Assembly (NCBI GenBank): GCA_036381125.1
Contig: DASVDK010000353.1
Span: forward strand, 1-14,325
DNA: 14,325 bases
Source: DASVDK01 sp036381125 [NCBI: Thermodesulfobacteriota bacterium]
GTDB taxonomy: Bacteria > DASVDK01
Reading direction: 5' to 3'
The notes under the pieces were generated by a model. It was given only the letters and a program-made list of their open reading frames with translations. It was not told where the DNA came from and made no database searches. Of the stretch, positions 13,641 through 14,325 are shown one piece after another; within the stretch, counting starts at the first letter, position 1, and each line of letters starts with the position of its first letter. The position numbers were made by a program, and so were the translations under genes.

Positions 13641-14325
13641 ATGACGAGCATGAACGCTGGTCGAGCGGTGGTGGAGGCGATGCGCCGAGCCGGCATCACG
13701 CGGGCCTTCGGGGTGCCGGGGGAAAGCTTCCTCGCCGTGCTCGACGCCTTCTACGAGGCCCCCCTGACCTTCGTCTCGACCCGCCACGAGGGGGGCGCCG
13801 CCTTCATGGCGTCCGGCTACGCGAAGACGAGCGGCGAGATCGGTGTCTGCATGGGGACGCGGGCCGTCGGCTCGAGCAACATGGCGATCGGGATCCACAC
13901 CGCGCGGCAGGACTCGACCGCGATGCTGGCCATCGCGGGGCAGGTGAACCGGGACTTCATCGGCCGCGAGGCCTTCCAGGAGCTCGACCTCGTCGCCGTC
14001 TTCTCCCGGTACTGCAAGTGGGCGGTCCAGATCGACGACGCCGCCCGCGTGCCCGAGCAGATGGCACGGGCGATCCGGATCGCGACGACCGGGCGGCCCG
14101 GCCCGGTCCTGGTGGCGCTCCCCGAGGACATGCTCCGCGACACGGCGGACATGCGCTTCGAAGAGGTGCGCGCCGTCGCGCCGCCGCCGGCCGACCCGTC
14201 CGCGCTCGACGAGGCGCTTGCGGCGCTCCTCGCCGCCGAGCGCCCGCTCGTCCTGGCCGGAGGGGGGGTCCTCGCCTCCCCTGGCGCGTGCGACGCGCTC
14301 GTCCGGTTCGCCGAGGCCGCCGAGG
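13641..14325 (+). CDS. Thiamine-diphosphate-dependent enzyme, acetolactate synthase superfamily (N-terminal part, truncated by window edge)
   Basis: A cytoplasmic enzyme using thiamine diphosphate to make or break carbon-carbon bonds next to a keto group. The frame is open to the window edge (228 codons seen). The N-terminal PYR-binding domain is clear: FGVPGESFLAVLDA at 23-36, catalytic glutamate E50 in RHEGGAAFMASGYAK, IAGQVNRDF and the GREAFQELDL segment, then TTGRPGPVLVALPEDM and the start of the central domain. The usual TSGPGATN loop is replaced by GTRAVGSSN, which sets it apart from true acetolactate synthases. In-frame ATGs at 13632, 13641 and 13650 are all possible; none has a good Shine-Dalgarno, and I chose 13641 as the most family-like. 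It is divergent from the TAXI-TRAP operon. Substrate is unknown. Confidence 0.9.
   Translation, partial: MTSMNAGRAVVEAMRRAGITRAFGVPGESFLAVLDAFYEAPLTFVSTRHEGGAAFMASGYAKTSGEIGVCMGTRAVGSSNMAIGIHTARQDSTAMLAIAGQVNRDFIGREAFQELDLVAVFSRYCKWAVQIDDAARVPEQMARAIRIATTGRPGPVLVALPEDMLRDTADMRFEEVRAVAPPPADPSALDEALAALLAAERPLVLAGGGVLASPGACDALVRFAEAAE

Overview
The window is very GC-rich bacterial chromosome (about 70% by eye) with dense, mostly operonic gene packing. A signal-peptide-bearing outer-membrane barrel protein points to a diderm (Gram-negative-type) cell. TAXI-type TRAP transport, a stand-alone C39 protease/outer-membrane pore pair and a T. maritima-type DAHP synthase beside an aroA-cmk-rpsA block would fit Methylomirabilota/Rokubacteria or a deltaproteobacterial-type lineage. 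That placement is an inference from gene content only.

Region 1 (1-8034, minus strand) is one long housekeeping operon read right to left: pheA (chorismate mutase-prephenate dehydratase-ACT), hisC-like aminotransferase, aroF (DAHP synthase), tyrA (prephenate dehydrogenase), aroA (EPSP synthase), cmk (cytidylate kinase) and rpsA (ribosomal protein S1, cut by the window edge at codon 500). It contains the first step of the shikimate pathway, the EPSP step, and the branch from chorismate to phenylalanine and tyrosine. hisC probably supplies the last transamination. tyrA starts inside the aroF stop codon and aroA starts inside the tyrA stop codon, so these three are probably translationally coupled. 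A good sigma70-like promoter lies just before pheA, and rpsA has its own candidate promoter.

Region 2 (8035-10510, plus strand) is divergent from pheA and is the most unusual part. A 410-base regulatory gap leads to three genes: (i) a 115-residue secreted protein with a signal peptide, a leader-like motif ending in AG, and a Lys/His/Asp/Arg-rich imperfect repeat region with a hydrophobic basic tail; (ii) an exported stand-alone C39-type cysteine protease resembling FapD of the Pseudomonas functional-amyloid system; (iii) an outer-membrane beta-barrel with a short N-terminal helix resembling FapF. A strong GC hairpin separates the small gene from the other two. The layout reads as substrate, processing protease and export pore, with a substrate unlike the known Fap amyloid subunits.

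Region 3 (10622-13489, minus strand) is a TAXI-type TRAP transporter: a periplasmic binding protein followed 6 bases later by a fused DctQM permease, behind a good promoter and a leader hairpin. Region 4 (13641 to the end, plus strand) is the N-terminal part of a thiamine-diphosphate enzyme of the acetolactate synthase superfamily, divergent from the transporter and possibly linked to it through a carboxylate substrate. I see no tRNA, rRNA, CRISPR array, insertion sequence or phage gene.
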